Shown here: positions 46,023 through 55,200 of the stretch, in pieces
How the letters are laid out: the number at the start of each line of letters is the position of its first letter
Position numbering within the stretch: position 1 is the stretch's first letter
Source: Sulfitobacter guttiformis
Lineage (GTDB): Bacteria > Pseudomonadota > Alphaproteobacteria > Rhodobacterales > Rhodobacteraceae
DNA length: 64,000 nucleotides
Assembly: GCF_003610455.1 (NCBI RefSeq)
Contig: NZ_RAQK01000001.1
Location: forward strand, 1,798,001-1,862,000
Direction of reading: 5' to 3'
The notes under the pieces: model-generated
The model's input: only the letters and a program-made list of their open reading frames with translations
Database searches by the model: none
Told to the model about the DNA's origin: nothing
Position numbers and translations under genes: made by a program

Positions 46023-47355
46023 TGGTCATACCGGGTATGAGAAGGGAGGGGACGACGCGGCTCAGGTGGGTGCGGGCGTCGTTCGCTGGAATCATGGCCA
46101 GCAGCATGTCGCGCAGATTGCCCGCAATCGTACACTCGTTAACCGCATAAGTAATTTCGCCGTTTTCGATCCACAGGCCTGCCGCCCCGCGTGAATAATC
46201 ACCCGTGTTGGGATTGATGGTCGATCCTATCATGGAGGTCACTAAAAGTCCCGTCCCCATATCGCGGATCAGGTCGGCGCGGCTCGCCTCCCCTTGGGTC
46301 AGTTCGATATTCCACGGAGAGGGCGAGGGGCCAGAGCTGGTCCCGCGTGCGGCATTGCCAGTAGAGGGCAGACCGAGTTGGCGCCCTGTGCCAAGGTCCA
46401 GCGTCCAACCGTTCAAAACGCCGTCTTCGATCATCGCGCGCTTTGCCGTTGGCAAAAACTCGGCATCGAAGGGACGACTGCCACCAATGCGGGTGCGGTG
46501 CGGATCCTCGATCAGCGACAGGCCCTTCGGTAGAACCTGTTCACCCATGGCATGGCGCAGAAACGATGCTCCGCGTGTAATCGCACTGCCATTGATCGCG
46601 CCCAAAAGGTGCCCGATTAGCGAACCTGAAATGCGCTCGTCAAACAGAACCGGATAACTTCCGGTGGGCGGCTTGCGCGGATTAATACGCTTGAGCGTTC
46701 GTTCCGCTGCAGTGCGCCCGATCTCTGCCGCACTGCGCAGGTCACGTTGGAAAATGCGGCTGTCGCCGTCATAGTCCCGTTCCATCGAATTGCCGGTGCC
46801 GGCAATCGCAACACAGCTCAGTCCACGATCACTACGGCGATATCCGCCCGAAAAACCGTTTGTTCCAGCCAGATGCACCTCACGCGCGCCATATCCGGCA
46901 CTGGCGGACTGAACTTGAGAAATACCATCCACCGCCAAAGCTGCGGCTTCGGCTTGGGCGGCATCTTCTTGCAGCGCGGCTGGATCAGGCTCTGGTGTTG
47001 AATCGAATAACTCTAGCGCGTCCGCGTCCCATTCAGTGACGATCTGATCGGCATGGGCAAGTCCCGCATAGGGATTTTCGGGTGCTTCGCGAGCCATAGC
47101 AACCGCGCGTTCTGCCATCTCCGACAAAGTGCGCCTCGATGTGTCGGAGGCGGATACGATGGCGCTGCGTTGCCCTACAAAGACCCGCAAACCGATATCG
47201 GTTCCTTCTTCGCGCTGAGCTTCTTCAAGCGTGCCGCCGCGTACGTCAACAGACAGCGATGTGCCGCGCACAGCCATGGCATCCGCGCTGTCGGCCCCAG
47301 CGGTTTTTGCGGCGTCGAGCATCTGCGCAGTCAGCGCATCAAGGGGTTGGGTCAT
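46009..47355 (-). CDS. pmbA: TldD/PmbA family metallopeptidase
   Basis: A 448-residue protein of the TldD/PmbA family. In E. coli TldD-PmbA form a heterodimeric zinc protease that degrades unfolded peptides and matures microcin B17. PmbA itself lacks the HExxxH motif, and none is seen here. Typical parts are VDVRGGTLEEAQREEGTDIGL, GYGAREVHLAGTNGFSGGYRRSD, RKPPTGSYPVLFDERISGSLIGHLLGAINGSA, and NIELTQGEASRADLIRDMGTGLLVTSMIGSTINPNTGDYSRGAAGLW. The second of two adjacent ATGs (47355) is preferred since AGGAG lies 6 bases before it. Confidence 0.93.
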   Translation of the reverse strand: MTQPLDALTAQMLDAAKTAGADSADAMAVRGTSLSVDVRGGTLEEAQREEGTDIGLRVFVGQRSAIVSASDTSRRTLSEMAERAVAMAREAPENPYAGLAHADQIVTEWDADALELFDSTPEPDPAALQEDAAQAEAAALAVDGISQVQSASAGYGAREVHLAGTNGFSGGYRRSDRGLSCVAIAGTGNSMERDYDGDSRIFQRDLRSAAEIGRTAAERTLKRINPRKPPTGSYPVLFDERISGSLIGHLLGAINGSAITRGASFLRHAMGEQVLPKGLSLIEDPHRTRIGGSRPFDAEFLPTAKRAMIEDGVLNGWTLDLGTGRQLGLPSTGNAARGTSSGPSPSPWNIELTQGEASRADLIRDMGTGLLVTSMIGSTINPNTGDYSRGAAGLWIENGEITYAVNECTIAGNLRDMLLAMIPANDARTHLSRVVPSLLIPGMTIAGS

Positions 47356-47417
47356 CATACTCTCCTGATCAGGGCATAGAGGTAGCGGCGCAGGCCTATT
47401 CCCGCAAGGGCGCACCC

Positions 47418-47450
47418 AAAAAGAAAGAGCGGCCAGTCAAAGGCCGCCTT
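47418..47450 (-). terminator. rho-independent terminator after the DUF2125 gene
   Basis: On the minus strand a 6-bp GC stem (47447-47442 with 47434-47429) with a 7-base loop is followed by a T-rich run (complement of 47418-47428). It lies 24 bases past the DUF2125 stop and 60 bases before pmbA. Confidence 0.75.
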
Positions 47451-47473
47451 TCCTCTGGCACCACAGTACCGCC

Positions 47474-49009
47474 TTATTTAATGCGTTGCCCGTTGGCGAG
47501 AATTTGACCTGTTTCGTCAAACTGGATTCTTGATTTCAGTGTGTCAGGCTCTGCACCGGGCACAGCAAATAGCCCCATCATCATTCGGGCGCCCATGGCT
47601 TGGTCAGCCGGTAGAATCCCCATCGCAGTGAGTTTGTCCATTAGGCCGTTCGCACCGGAGATGTCGATATTGATGTCACCCACGGGCTTTGGAAAGCCAG
47701 GCAACGTAAGTTTGTCTGTGTTGTCAAAGGTCAGGTCACCCGTTGCCTCAATTTTTGCACCAATGGCATCCGCAGTCAGGCGGTTGATTGTGAGAGCTTC
47801 GACTTCGGCAGGCGCAGCACCTGTCGCGGCCATCTGTTGTGCGACCCCTGAAGATAGGCCATCAACCAGTACTCTTGCCTTTCCGCTTAGATCCAGCACT
47901 ACCGTCGCAGGATCGCGGGGCAATTGACCTGCGGGATCGAATAATGCCCAGATAATATCGGACATCGTGAAATCGGTCATGTTGAAACCGAATTTGAAAT
48001 CCTGAGGGGTGGCTGCCTTGAGCACAGGGGCGGTTAATTCAAACCCCGCCTCTGCCATTTCGATGAACAGCGGAAAGGGCAATCCAGCCAACTGTCCGCC
48101 GACCTGCACTTCCTTTGCAGCGGTACTGTAGCGGATGCCGTTTTGCCCCATGGCCACAGCCAACTCGGAGCGCGCCGAGGCGGTTTTGATCTTCGTATCG
48201 CCTTCTTCCGACGTAACCACGACTTCGGTTTGCGTGCCGTTGACCCCGAAAGTGCCGTCAAAGGAAAACCCCGACTCCAGCAATGGCGCGAGATCCTGCG
48301 TCTGCGGCATCACATCTGTGGGCAGCACGCTTATCCCTGAAAACGCCAGTGCAGCCAGCGTGCTATTGAGTGCGACTGCCTCCAGACCGTCCGGGTCCTT
48401 GAAAAACACATCATATGTCGCACCGCCGATTTGCATGTTCTGGACGTAGGTGCGGCTGTCGCCTGTGGTCACTTCGGTTTTTGAAGTCAGGTCCGTACCG
48501 TTTAGCGCGAATCTCGCGCTGTTCTGATCCAACACATCACCGTCAACCGTGAGTGTGGTCAGTGCCAGACCAAAAGCATCGGCAGTGTAGTCGTAAGCAA
48601 TTGCAGCAGCATCACCGCGGGCCGTCATTTTATGACCTGTTTGGCTGTAGACAATTTCCATGGTTGCGGGAGGCGTCGCTCCTTCGGCAGGAATATCGAT
48701 TTTTATGGGCATGCTCTCGGGCATTACCACATCGACACTGCCATCGCCGTTTTCGATAAATCGAAGAGTTCCGAGCTGAAGGATAACTGCCGCGTCCCCC
48801 GTTTCGCTGCTCCCCTTTACTGTGATGTCGTTAACCGCCAGTGCGCCGTTACCTGCCGCCTCCGTAGCGCTCACGGAATATCCCATTCCTTCGAGATATG
48901 CGCGCCAGTCGCCCCAGATTTCTGCGGCGGTTATGTCGGCAAGTGCGGATGTCCCGAAAAGCGATAGACCCAGAGCGGTTGAGGTAAGAAAGATTCGGTC
49001 AATAGACAT
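47474..49009 (-). CDS. DUF2125 domain-containing protein, secreted
   Basis: A 511-residue protein of the alphaproteobacterial DUF2125 family. The signal peptide is MSIDRIFLTSTALGLSLFGTSALA. The remainder is beta-rich with repeated short strands, e.g. EIVYSQTGHKMTARGDAAAIAYDY, GQNGIRYSTAAKEVQVGG and a C-terminal LTLPGFPKPVGDINIDISGANGL. This suggests a periplasmic or outer-membrane elongated protein, possibly AsmA-like. The start at 49009 is set by the signal peptide. A terminator follows. Function unknown. Confidence 0.82.
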   Translation of the reverse strand: MSIDRIFLTSTALGLSLFGTSALADITAAEIWGDWRAYLEGMGYSVSATEAAGNGALAVNDITVKGSSETGDAAVILQLGTLRFIENGDGSVDVVMPESMPIKIDIPAEGATPPATMEIVYSQTGHKMTARGDAAAIAYDYTADAFGLALTTLTVDGDVLDQNSARFALNGTDLTSKTEVTTGDSRTYVQNMQIGGATYDVFFKDPDGLEAVALNSTLAALAFSGISVLPTDVMPQTQDLAPLLESGFSFDGTFGVNGTQTEVVVTSEEGDTKIKTASARSELAVAMGQNGIRYSTAAKEVQVGGQLAGLPFPLFIEMAEAGFELTAPVLKAATPQDFKFGFNMTDFTMSDIIWALFDPAGQLPRDPATVVLDLSGKARVLVDGLSSGVAQQMAATGAAPAEVEALTINRLTADAIGAKIEATGDLTFDNTDKLTLPGFPKPVGDINIDISGANGLMDKLTAMGILPADQAMGARMMMGLFAVPGAEPDTLKSRIQFDETGQILANGQRIK

Positions 49010-49204
49010 GTCAGGAAATCCTAGGCTACGAAAGCGACGCCAGCGCGTTTTTGATTTAGCTACTAAGGTCCGCCAAAGCAGGCAAAGGGTCAAGGGGTGC
49101 CTCGTCGCACGACCATGTTGGTGCAGGCTGGTCCCTCACGCGATGCCGCGTTAGGTTCAGGCCAGAGATCAAAGACATAACCCGTAAATTCAGGGAGATT
49201 ACCA

Positions 49205-49954
49205 ATGGATATGACCGGAAAAACCGTAATGATCACAGGCGCAAGCCGTGGTATCGGGGCTGAAGCTGCGCGGGTTTTCGCCAACGCAGGGGCCAATGTG
49301 GCCCTGCTTGCCCGCTCACAGGATGATATTGCGGCCCTCGCGGGCGAGATCGGGGAGAGGGCCATCGCGATCCCGTGCAACGTGGCGCGCTATGGCGAGA
49401 TGTCTGCGGCTGTGGCCACGACAGTTCAGGTGTTCGGCGGCCTTGACGTTCTTATTAACAATGCAGGCGTGGTCGATCCTATCAGCCATCTGGGCGACGC
49501 CGATCCCGACGCTTGGGGCCAGCTCATCGATATTAATGTGAAGGGGGTCTTCAACGGGATGCATGCGGCGTTGCCTGTAATGAAGGCGGGCGGTGGTGGT
49601 TCGATCCTCACGATCAGTTCGGGTGCTGCACACAATGCAATCGAGGCATGGAGCGCCTATTGCGCGTCCAAAGCGGCTGTAAACATGATGGGCCGTTCCT
49701 TGCATCTGGAGGAGGGCGCCAACGGCATTCGCGCGATCGGACTGTCACCGGGCACTGTCGCAACCGAAATGCAGCGCAAGATCAAGGCATCAGGCATCAA
49801 TCCAGTGAGCCAGCTGGACTGGGAGACACATATCCCTGCCGATTGGCCCGCAAAATGCCTGCTGTGGATGTGTAGTGCGGAAGCGGACAAATACTGCGGC
49901 GAAGAAATATCCCTGCGGGAAGAAAACATTCGCCGCGCGGTTGGACTGATATGA
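49205..49954 (+). CDS. SDR family oxidoreductase
   Basis: A 249-residue short-chain dehydrogenase. The cofactor loop is TGASRGIG near residue 12-19, followed by NNAGV, the catalytic Ser in ILTISSGA, and Tyr-x3-Lys in AYCASKAAV. Ending LREENIRRAVGLI lies at the overlap with the next gene. Substrate unknown. AGGGAG lies before the ATG. Its last codon overlaps (ATGA) an enoyl-CoA-hydratase-like gene, suggesting a paired step on an acyl or hydroxyacyl substrate. Confidence 0.9.
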   Translation: MDMTGKTVMITGASRGIGAEAARVFANAGANVALLARSQDDIAALAGEIGERAIAIPCNVARYGEMSAAVATTVQVFGGLDVLINNAGVVDPISHLGDADPDAWGQLIDINVKGVFNGMHAALPVMKAGGGGSILTISSGAAHNAIEAWSAYCASKAAVNMMGRSLHLEEGANGIRAIGLSPGTVATEMQRKIKASGINPVSQLDWETHIPADWPAKCLLWMCSAEADKYCGEEISLREENIRRAVGLI

Positions 49955-50559
49955 TCGAACTGTCCAAGGCGAGTGGCATCTGGACTGTCACTCTCAACCG
50001 GCCCGACAAGGCGAATGCCCTGACCAAGGATATGCTGCTTGAGCTGTGCGACATAATGGAAAGCGCGGGCGAGGCCCGTGCTGTAATCCTGACAGGGCGC
50101 GGCACAATTTTTAGTGCCGGTGCCGATCTTGAGGCGGCGCGTGCCGGACTTGCTGTCTCGGACCTTTGGGAGCGGCTCTCGGGCGCTATCGCGATCTTGC
50201 CTGGCCTGACGATTGCGGCGCTTAACGGCACGCTGGCGGGGGGGGCGATGGGTATGGCACTGGCCTGCGATATGCGCATCGCAGTGCCGCCTGCCAAATT
50301 CTTCTATCCGGTAATGAAGCTTGGCTTTCTACCGCAACCCAGCGATCCTGCCCGCTTGACAGCGTTGATTGGCCCTGCACGAACAAAGATTATTTTGATG
50401 GGTGGCCAAAATATTCTGGCTGAAGAGGCGCTTGCATGGGGCCTCATCGACCGTATCGTAGGGGCTGACGTTCTCGCTGAAACGGCTCGGGCACTGTGCG
50501 GCGATACGGTCGCGGCACCACTGCATATCGCCCATGGAATCAAGGCGATGTGCCGGTAA
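49951..50559 (+). CDS. enoyl-CoA hydratase/isomerase family protein, lacking both catalytic glutamates
   Basis: A 202-residue crotonase-fold protein, shorter than the usual 255-260. The oxyanion-hole parts are present: IFSAGADLEAAR and LNGTLAGGAMGMALACDMRIA. However, the hydratase Glu after GG is Gly101 by alignment to rat ECH (Glu144), and the Glu of the PExxLG motif (Glu164) is Val121 in PVMKLGFLPQPSD. The C-terminal trimerisation helices are shortened. It is therefore unlikely to be a hydratase; isomerase, thioesterase-like or other crotonase chemistry is possible. It is coupled to the SDR gene. Confidence 0.82.
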   Translation: MIELSKASGIWTVTLNRPDKANALTKDMLLELCDIMESAGEARAVILTGRGTIFSAGADLEAARAGLAVSDLWERLSGAIAILPGLTIAALNGTLAGGAMGMALACDMRIAVPPAKFFYPVMKLGFLPQPSDPARLTALIGPARTKIILMGGQNILAEEALAWGLIDRIVGADVLAETARALCGDTVAAPLHIAHGIKAMCR

Positions 50560-50568
50560 CGGCAGCCT

Positions 50569-50643
50569 TTAAATGAGAGGAACGAACGGCACATCGCAAG
50601 CTACGAGAAGCAGGAGAGAGCTAAGGACAAATGCGATGCGCAT
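50569..50643 (-). CDS. 24-residue lipoprotein
   Basis: An exceptionally short lipoprotein of 24 residues: MRIAFVLSSLLLLVAC, then DVPFVPLI. The leader has an N-terminal Arg, a hydrophobic core and a lipobox ending LLVAC at Cys16, so the mature product would be a nine-residue lipopeptide. AGGA lies 7-9 bases before the ATG (AGGAAAAAACC). From memory similar short lipoproteins with a DVPF-type end exist in Rhodobacteraceae, so it is probably real, but the size makes any call uncertain. It lies downstream of the HNH gene on the same strand. Confidence 0.55.
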   Translation of the reverse strand: MRIAFVLSSLLLLVACDVPFVPLI

Positions 50644-50690
50644 GGTTTTTTCCTGAATTTGGGATGTCGTTTGCAACGGGTAACATAGTT

Positions 50691-51008
50691 CTACCGCTTG
50701 CGCATACCCCCCGGTATTTTCGACAGAAACCCGGGGGGCCGCTTGCGCACCCATGTCGCGAACTTCGCCAGTCTTGGATGCGCACGCAGAGCGTCAACAG
50801 TTCTGTAATCGCGCGCCAGTTCAGCCTCAGTCAGACTGGCGTGAATTTCGCGGTGGCAAATATGATGAAGCAGGACCGTTGGCCCGCCCTTTCCACCTTT
50901 TAGTTTCGGGATCAAGTGGTGGGCACTTTGGGGGACGCCCTTGGGGATGGGTCTGTCACAGACCGGGCAAACCGGATCGCTGGTAGTAATGTCGAGAGTG
51001 CGCGCCAC
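50691..51008 (-). CDS. HNH endonuclease
   Basis: A 105-residue protein with a zinc/HNH fold. CPVCD and a later HHICHRE provide a Cys pair and His residues, and the core reads SAHHLIPKLKGGKGGPTVLLHH. The GTG at 51008 is chosen because AGGAGG lies 5 bases upstream, the strongest SD in the area. The longer frame to 51251 would overlap mscS on the other strand. Compact HNH proteins of this kind are common in Rhodobacteraceae; their role is unproven. C-terminus KRPPGFLSKIPGGMRKR is basic. Confidence 0.8.
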   Translation of the reverse strand: MARTLDITTSDPVCPVCDRPIPKGVPQSAHHLIPKLKGGKGGPTVLLHHICHREIHASLTEAELARDYRTVDALRAHPRLAKFATWVRKRPPGFLSKIPGGMRKR

Positions 51009-51073
51009 TTGATCCTCCTGCTCCGCTCCTCCATGAGAGTGGGACGCTAGAACGCATAAGCAAGGCCGCTGGT

Positions 51074-52411
51074 ATGAATTTTGACCTGACGCAATATCCC
51101 CCCATCGTCCAGCAAATAGCGGGGTATGCCCTTCAGGGCTTTGATCTCGCAAAGAGCTGGCTGCTGAGCCCGGCGGCATGGTCGCAGTTTGCAATTCTTG
51201 TAGGTGCCTATCTCTTGGCAGTGTTGATATCACGTCGCCTGCGTCCAGCATTAAAAAACCTGATCGACCCCGCTGGTCTTCAAAATATATTCACCGCGCC
51301 GCGCCTGTTCATTCTGCAATTCCTACCGCTGATCCTGCCGCTGCTGGCCTATGCATTAACAGGTATCGGAGAGCAGGTCGTCCGCTCGATGTTCGACAGC
51401 GGCGCAGTGATTGCTTTTGGTAAGCGGCTGTTTTTGTTTCTGGCAGTGCGGGCTTTCGTCCGCGATATTCTCAATGACCCGTTTCTCAAGCTGCTTGGAC
51501 GCTTCATGTTGCTGCCAATCGCGGCGCTTTATGCAGTGGGCCTGCTGGATCTGGTTAGCTTGCAACTGACGGATACGGTAGTCGGTGTTGGCAATATCCG
51601 CTTCTCGCTGATGTCGATTGTGCGCGGGCTGATCGCAGGATCATTGCTTTTTTGGCTGGGTCAATGGTCCAACAGCCAAACCTCGGCGCTGATACAGAAA
51701 CAAGAAATGCGCCCGTCTATCCGTCAGCTTTTGATTAAAACAGTCGAATTTATGATCTTTGGCGTGGCATTTCTGGTTCTGATGAACGTCATGGGCATCA
51801 ACCTAGGGGCGCTGGCGGTATTGGGCGGTGCCATCGGTGTGGGTCTCGGTTTTGGTCTGCAAAAAATCGCGTCCAACTTTATTTCGGGTGTTATACTGTT
51901 GGTCGAAGGACAGGCCACCGTGGGTGACTACGTCGCGCTGGACGGCGGAGAGCAGGGCAAAATCGTCAAGATGACTGCACGCGCAGCCATTCTTGAGACG
52001 TTCGATGGCCGCTGGATCATGGTCCCAAACGAAGATTTTATCACGACACGCGTCGTCAACTATTCTGACTCCGGTTCTGCCAACCGGTACGAGGCCGAAT
52101 TCTCGGTGAGTTATGACACTGACATCAACTTGGTGCCCGATATTATCAGTACTGCCGTATCCAAGCATCCAGAGGTGCTTCAACTGCCTTATCCACCTGA
52201 CTGCGAATTACGCGGCTTTGGCGATAGCGGTATTAATTTCGCGGTTGAATTCTGGGTGAATGGTCTTGATGACGGGCCGAACAAATACACCTCAGACGTG
52301 CTTTTCATCGTTTGGAATGCGCTAAAAGATAATGGCATCGAAATCCCGTTCCCGCAGCGGATCATTGAAATTAAAGGGGGCCTGCCGATGGCTCCGAAGG
52401 AAACGACATGA
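51074..52411 (+). CDS. mechanosensitive ion channel, MscS family
   Basis: A 445-residue MscS-type channel protein. Several hydrophobic segments (about residues 15-225) precede the pore helix with LGALAVLGGAIGVGLGFGLQ (about 240-259). The beta domain is next (SNFISGVILLVEGQATVGDYVAL, the ILETFDGRWIMVPNEDFITTRVVNYS strand). The C-terminal cytoplasmic part ends NGIEIPFPQRIIEIKGG. The family relieves turgor on osmotic downshift. Its end overlaps the flavoprotein gene by 4 bases. Confidence 0.92.
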   Translation: MNFDLTQYPPIVQQIAGYALQGFDLAKSWLLSPAAWSQFAILVGAYLLAVLISRRLRPALKNLIDPAGLQNIFTAPRLFILQFLPLILPLLAYALTGIGEQVVRSMFDSGAVIAFGKRLFLFLAVRAFVRDILNDPFLKLLGRFMLLPIAALYAVGLLDLVSLQLTDTVVGVGNIRFSLMSIVRGLIAGSLLFWLGQWSNSQTSALIQKQEMRPSIRQLLIKTVEFMIFGVAFLVLMNVMGINLGALAVLGGAIGVGLGFGLQKIASNFISGVILLVEGQATVGDYVALDGGEQGKIVKMTARAAILETFDGRWIMVPNEDFITTRVVNYSDSGSANRYEAEFSVSYDTDINLVPDIISTAVSKHPEVLQLPYPPDCELRGFGDSGINFAVEFWVNGLDDGPNKYTSDVLFIVWNALKDNGIEIPFPQRIIEIKGGLPMAPKETT

Positions 52412-53586
52412 AACATGCAGTGGTGATCGGCAGCGGTCCTGCGGGATTGATGGCCGCCGAAGTAATGGCACAGGCCGGCATTTCCGTGACATTATGCGAT
52501 GCAAAGCCATCCGTAGGACGCAAATTCCTGATGGCGGGTAAATCCGGTCTGAACCTGACAAAAGAAGAACCCGAAAGTGCGTTTCACGCGGCTTATACGG
52601 ATACTACTACATGGCTGGCCCCGATGCTGAAGGCCTTTGGCCCTGATGAAGTGCAAACATGGGCGCAGGGCCTCGGGCAGGAGATGTTCACCGGAACAAC
52701 GGGGCGCGTGTTTCCGAAAACCATGAAAGCCTCACCACTGCTGCGGGCATGGCTGGCCCGATTGAATGATCTCGGTGTGACGATTAACACGCGCTGGCGC
52801 TGGACGGGATGGGCGGGCGCATCCCTTGCTTTTGATACGCCACAGGGTGCACAAACCATCACGCCTGATGCCACGATCCTTGCGCTGGGCGGTGCCAGCT
52901 GGAAGCGCCTCGGCTCAGACGGGGCGTGGTATCCTGTATTGCTGGAAAAAGGTTTGCGCCTGCGGCCCTTTGCGCCCGCAAATGCAGGCCTTTCGATTAA
53001 ATGGACTGATTTTATGGACAAACATCTTGGCACTGCGCTCAAGAGTATTGCGTTGAGCAGTGGTCCATACTCCTCACGCGGCGAGGCTGTCTTGTCTCGT
53101 CACGGGCTTGAAGGGGGGGGTATTTATTCGGTGTCACGCGGCGTGCGGGAGGGGCATCCGCTGGTGCTGGATCTGATGCCTGACCTCACTGTGCAGGCGA
53201 TTGCGCAGAAACTATCCAAACCTCGTGGCAAGGCGACGCTGACCAGTCACATCCGCAAATCGCTCAAGCTGGATGCAGCGAAAATTGCACTCTTGCAGGA
53301 AATGGCAATGCCGTTGCCGAGCGCGCCTGCGCACCTTGCGTCGGTGATAAAAGCGCTGCCCGTGCGTCATGGCGGATTGCGTCCGATGGACGAGGCGATC
53401 TCGACTGCGGGGGGGATTGCGCAAGCTGCTGTTGATGACGCGCTGATGATCAAAGCCTTGCCGAACACCTATGCTGTAGGGGAAATGCTGGACTGGGAAG
53501 CGCCGACTGGCGGCTATCTGATCACGGCATGTCTGGCGACAGGGGCGTGGGCGGGCCGCCACGCAGCGGCGCGATTAAATACCTAG
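52408..53586 (+). CDS. TIGR03862 family flavoprotein (BaiN/RdsA-like)
   Basis: A 392-residue flavoprotein of the HI0933/BaiN family, subgroup TIGR03862 by overall pattern. The FAD-binding loop is VVIGSGPAGLMAAEVMAQAG at 5-24, followed by AGKSGLNLTKEEP. The C-terminal part shows ISTAGGIAQAAVDDAL, then YAVGEMLDWEAPTGGYLITACLATGAWAG, typical of the family. Substrate unknown; the reductase role is inferred. It is coupled to the MscS gene by an ATGA overlap. Confidence 0.9.
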   Translation: MKHAVVIGSGPAGLMAAEVMAQAGISVTLCDAKPSVGRKFLMAGKSGLNLTKEEPESAFHAAYTDTTTWLAPMLKAFGPDEVQTWAQGLGQEMFTGTTGRVFPKTMKASPLLRAWLARLNDLGVTINTRWRWTGWAGASLAFDTPQGAQTITPDATILALGGASWKRLGSDGAWYPVLLEKGLRLRPFAPANAGLSIKWTDFMDKHLGTALKSIALSSGPYSSRGEAVLSRHGLEGGGIYSVSRGVREGHPLVLDLMPDLTVQAIAQKLSKPRGKATLTSHIRKSLKLDAAKIALLQEMAMPLPSAPAHLASVIKALPVRHGGLRPMDEAISTAGGIAQAAVDDALMIKALPNTYAVGEMLDWEAPTGGYLITACLATGAWAGRHAAARLNT

Positions 53587-53587
53587 A

Positions 53588-54187
53588 TTAACTTGCGTCG
53601 CGTGCACGGGTTGCCTTGAATGCATCGCGCTTTCGCAACTCAGAGGCCCAGCTTGCCAGCCGCTCGTCCACGGGGGCAAAACCCGCACCGATCGACCAGT
53701 TGAGACAGTGCACCGCTAAAAGGTCGGGCACGGTAATTTTCTCGCCCATCAGGAAAGGTCCTTTGAGGCGCTCCGACAGGACAGACGCCGAGCGGGCAAA
53801 TTCCGCCTTCAGGCTGTCCTTGATTGCCGGCACGCGCATATCTTCGGGCCAGACAAAGCTGTGCTTGGCCGCGGCCCATAGCACTGCATCGAATTCATCA
53901 ATGAGCCAGAACAACATCGCATCCTGCTGCGCGCGTTCGATTGTGCCTGCGGGTGCTGTCAGCATGCCGTGCTTGTCCGCAAGGTATTGCATGATCGCGA
54001 CTGAATCGGTGAGCAAAGCATCACTATCCATCAAGGCAGGTACCTTACCAGTCGGATTGTATTGCTTGGCCTCGTCCGAGCGCGGGCCTGCAGGAATCAA
54101 CTCATAGGGCTGGCCCAGCTCCTCCAGCATCCAGATAACGCGAAAGGCACGGGTTTTTACGCCACCGATAACTTTATACATGCTCAT
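53588..54187 (-). CDS. glutathione S-transferase family protein
   Basis: A 199-residue GST. The N-terminal thioredoxin-like domain (MSMYKVIGGVKTRAFRVIW, then MLEELGQPYELIPAGPRSDEA) includes GKVPALMDSDALLTDSVAIMQYLADKHG with the glutathione-binding Pro and Ser. The C-terminal domain is helical with PFLMGEKITVPDLLAVHCLNW. No Cys or Tyr at position 10 can be named surely. It follows holA on the same strand after 14 bases. Substrate unknown. Confidence 0.9.
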   Translation of the reverse strand: MSMYKVIGGVKTRAFRVIWMLEELGQPYELIPAGPRSDEAKQYNPTGKVPALMDSDALLTDSVAIMQYLADKHGMLTAPAGTIERAQQDAMLFWLIDEFDAVLWAAAKHSFVWPEDMRVPAIKDSLKAEFARSASVLSERLKGPFLMGEKITVPDLLAVHCLNWSIGAGFAPVDERLASWASELRKRDAFKATRARDAS

Positions 54188-54201
54188 TTTCTCCTGGTGG
54201 G

Positions 54202-55200
54202 TTAGCTGGCGCCAAACATGGCCAGTCGGATAAACGTCCGCTCGATGATCGCCATAGACGGGGCGGTCTGCCCTGCCGAGCGTAGCTGTAGATCGGTATC
54301 GGTCAGGATACCCAGTGCTGTTTCCAGCTTGTTCACGCCCCAGTCCCGCGATTGACGCTGTACGCGGTCACGGTCACGCACACCCCAGATCGGTGCGCCA
54401 GGGGTGCAGGCGGTGCGGTGCAGTGTCCGGAAATGGCGCATGGCCATAATGCTTAGGGTCACGGCGTTGACCCCCTGACTTTGCAAGCGGCTCATAAGCG
54501 GGCCGATCTGCGCTGATTTCTTCTCGGCAACGATGTTCAGTATATCATCAACAGCCGCTTCAACAGACGCGGGTGCGCAGGCTGCGATGTCCTGCAGACT
54601 TACGGGGGTACCCGCCTCGCTCAGCTTATACAGGGACAGCTTTTCAAGGGTCTGACGAAAATCACCCGGATCAAGGCTTCGCGCGAGATCTTCAAGGGAT
54701 GCCATGGCTGGCCCATCTGCGCGCAGTTTCGCATCGCTCAGCAAGCGCTCGATTTCGCCGCGGTCCGGGGGATCGTCAAATATGCCCCAGGCATAGGCAT
54801 TGCGGTGCCCCTCGAATGTTTTGAGTAGTTTGGATGTTTTTTTCAGATCGCCCGCAGTTACTACAATTTGGGCATCACCCGGCTGCCAGTCGCTCAATGT
54901 TTCGATTATTATTCCCGAGACCAGCTCGTTCGCGCCCTCGATAAAGGCGGCGCGAGGGCCCGGAAAAAATCCGACCGCCTTTATTGCGTCCATCAGCAGC
55001 GCGGGTTCGCGACGCAAATCGCCGGCGGGGATGCGGGTCAGGCGCATCTCCTCTTCAGCGGCGGGGCCCAAGAGTGCTTTGAGATATTCCTGACGCTTGA
55101 GCGCCACGCGCATTGCATCGCTGCCATAAATCAAGAGGCCCAGTTTGTCTGGGGGCGGTTTTGCAACAATACCTGCCCCGTCGCGGCGGCCAAGTTTCAT
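54202..55200 (-). CDS. holA: DNA polymerase III subunit delta
   Basis: HolA is the delta subunit of the clamp loader, opening the beta clamp. The 332-residue protein has LLIYGSDAMRVALKRQEYL near the start, FFPGPRAAFIEGANEL and KTSKLLKTFEGHRNAYAW in the N-domain, SLEDLARSLDPGDFRQTLEKLSLY in the middle, and a helical C-terminal domain. It overlaps the lptE stop by 4 bases, in the common leuS-lptE-holA order of alphaproteobacteria. Family call is firm, though divergent from E. coli HolA. Confidence 0.92.
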   Translation of the reverse strand: MKLGRRDGAGIVAKPPPDKLGLLIYGSDAMRVALKRQEYLKALLGPAAEEEMRLTRIPAGDLRREPALLMDAIKAVGFFPGPRAAFIEGANELVSGIIIETLSDWQPGDAQIVVTAGDLKKTSKLLKTFEGHRNAYAWGIFDDPPDRGEIERLLSDAKLRADGPAMASLEDLARSLDPGDFRQTLEKLSLYKLSEAGTPVSLQDIAACAPASVEAAVDDILNIVAEKKSAQIGPLMSRLQSQGVNAVTLSIMAMRHFRTLHRTACTPGAPIWGVRDRDRVQRQSRDWGVNKLETALGILTDTDLQLRSAGQTAPSMAIIERTFIRLAMFGAS

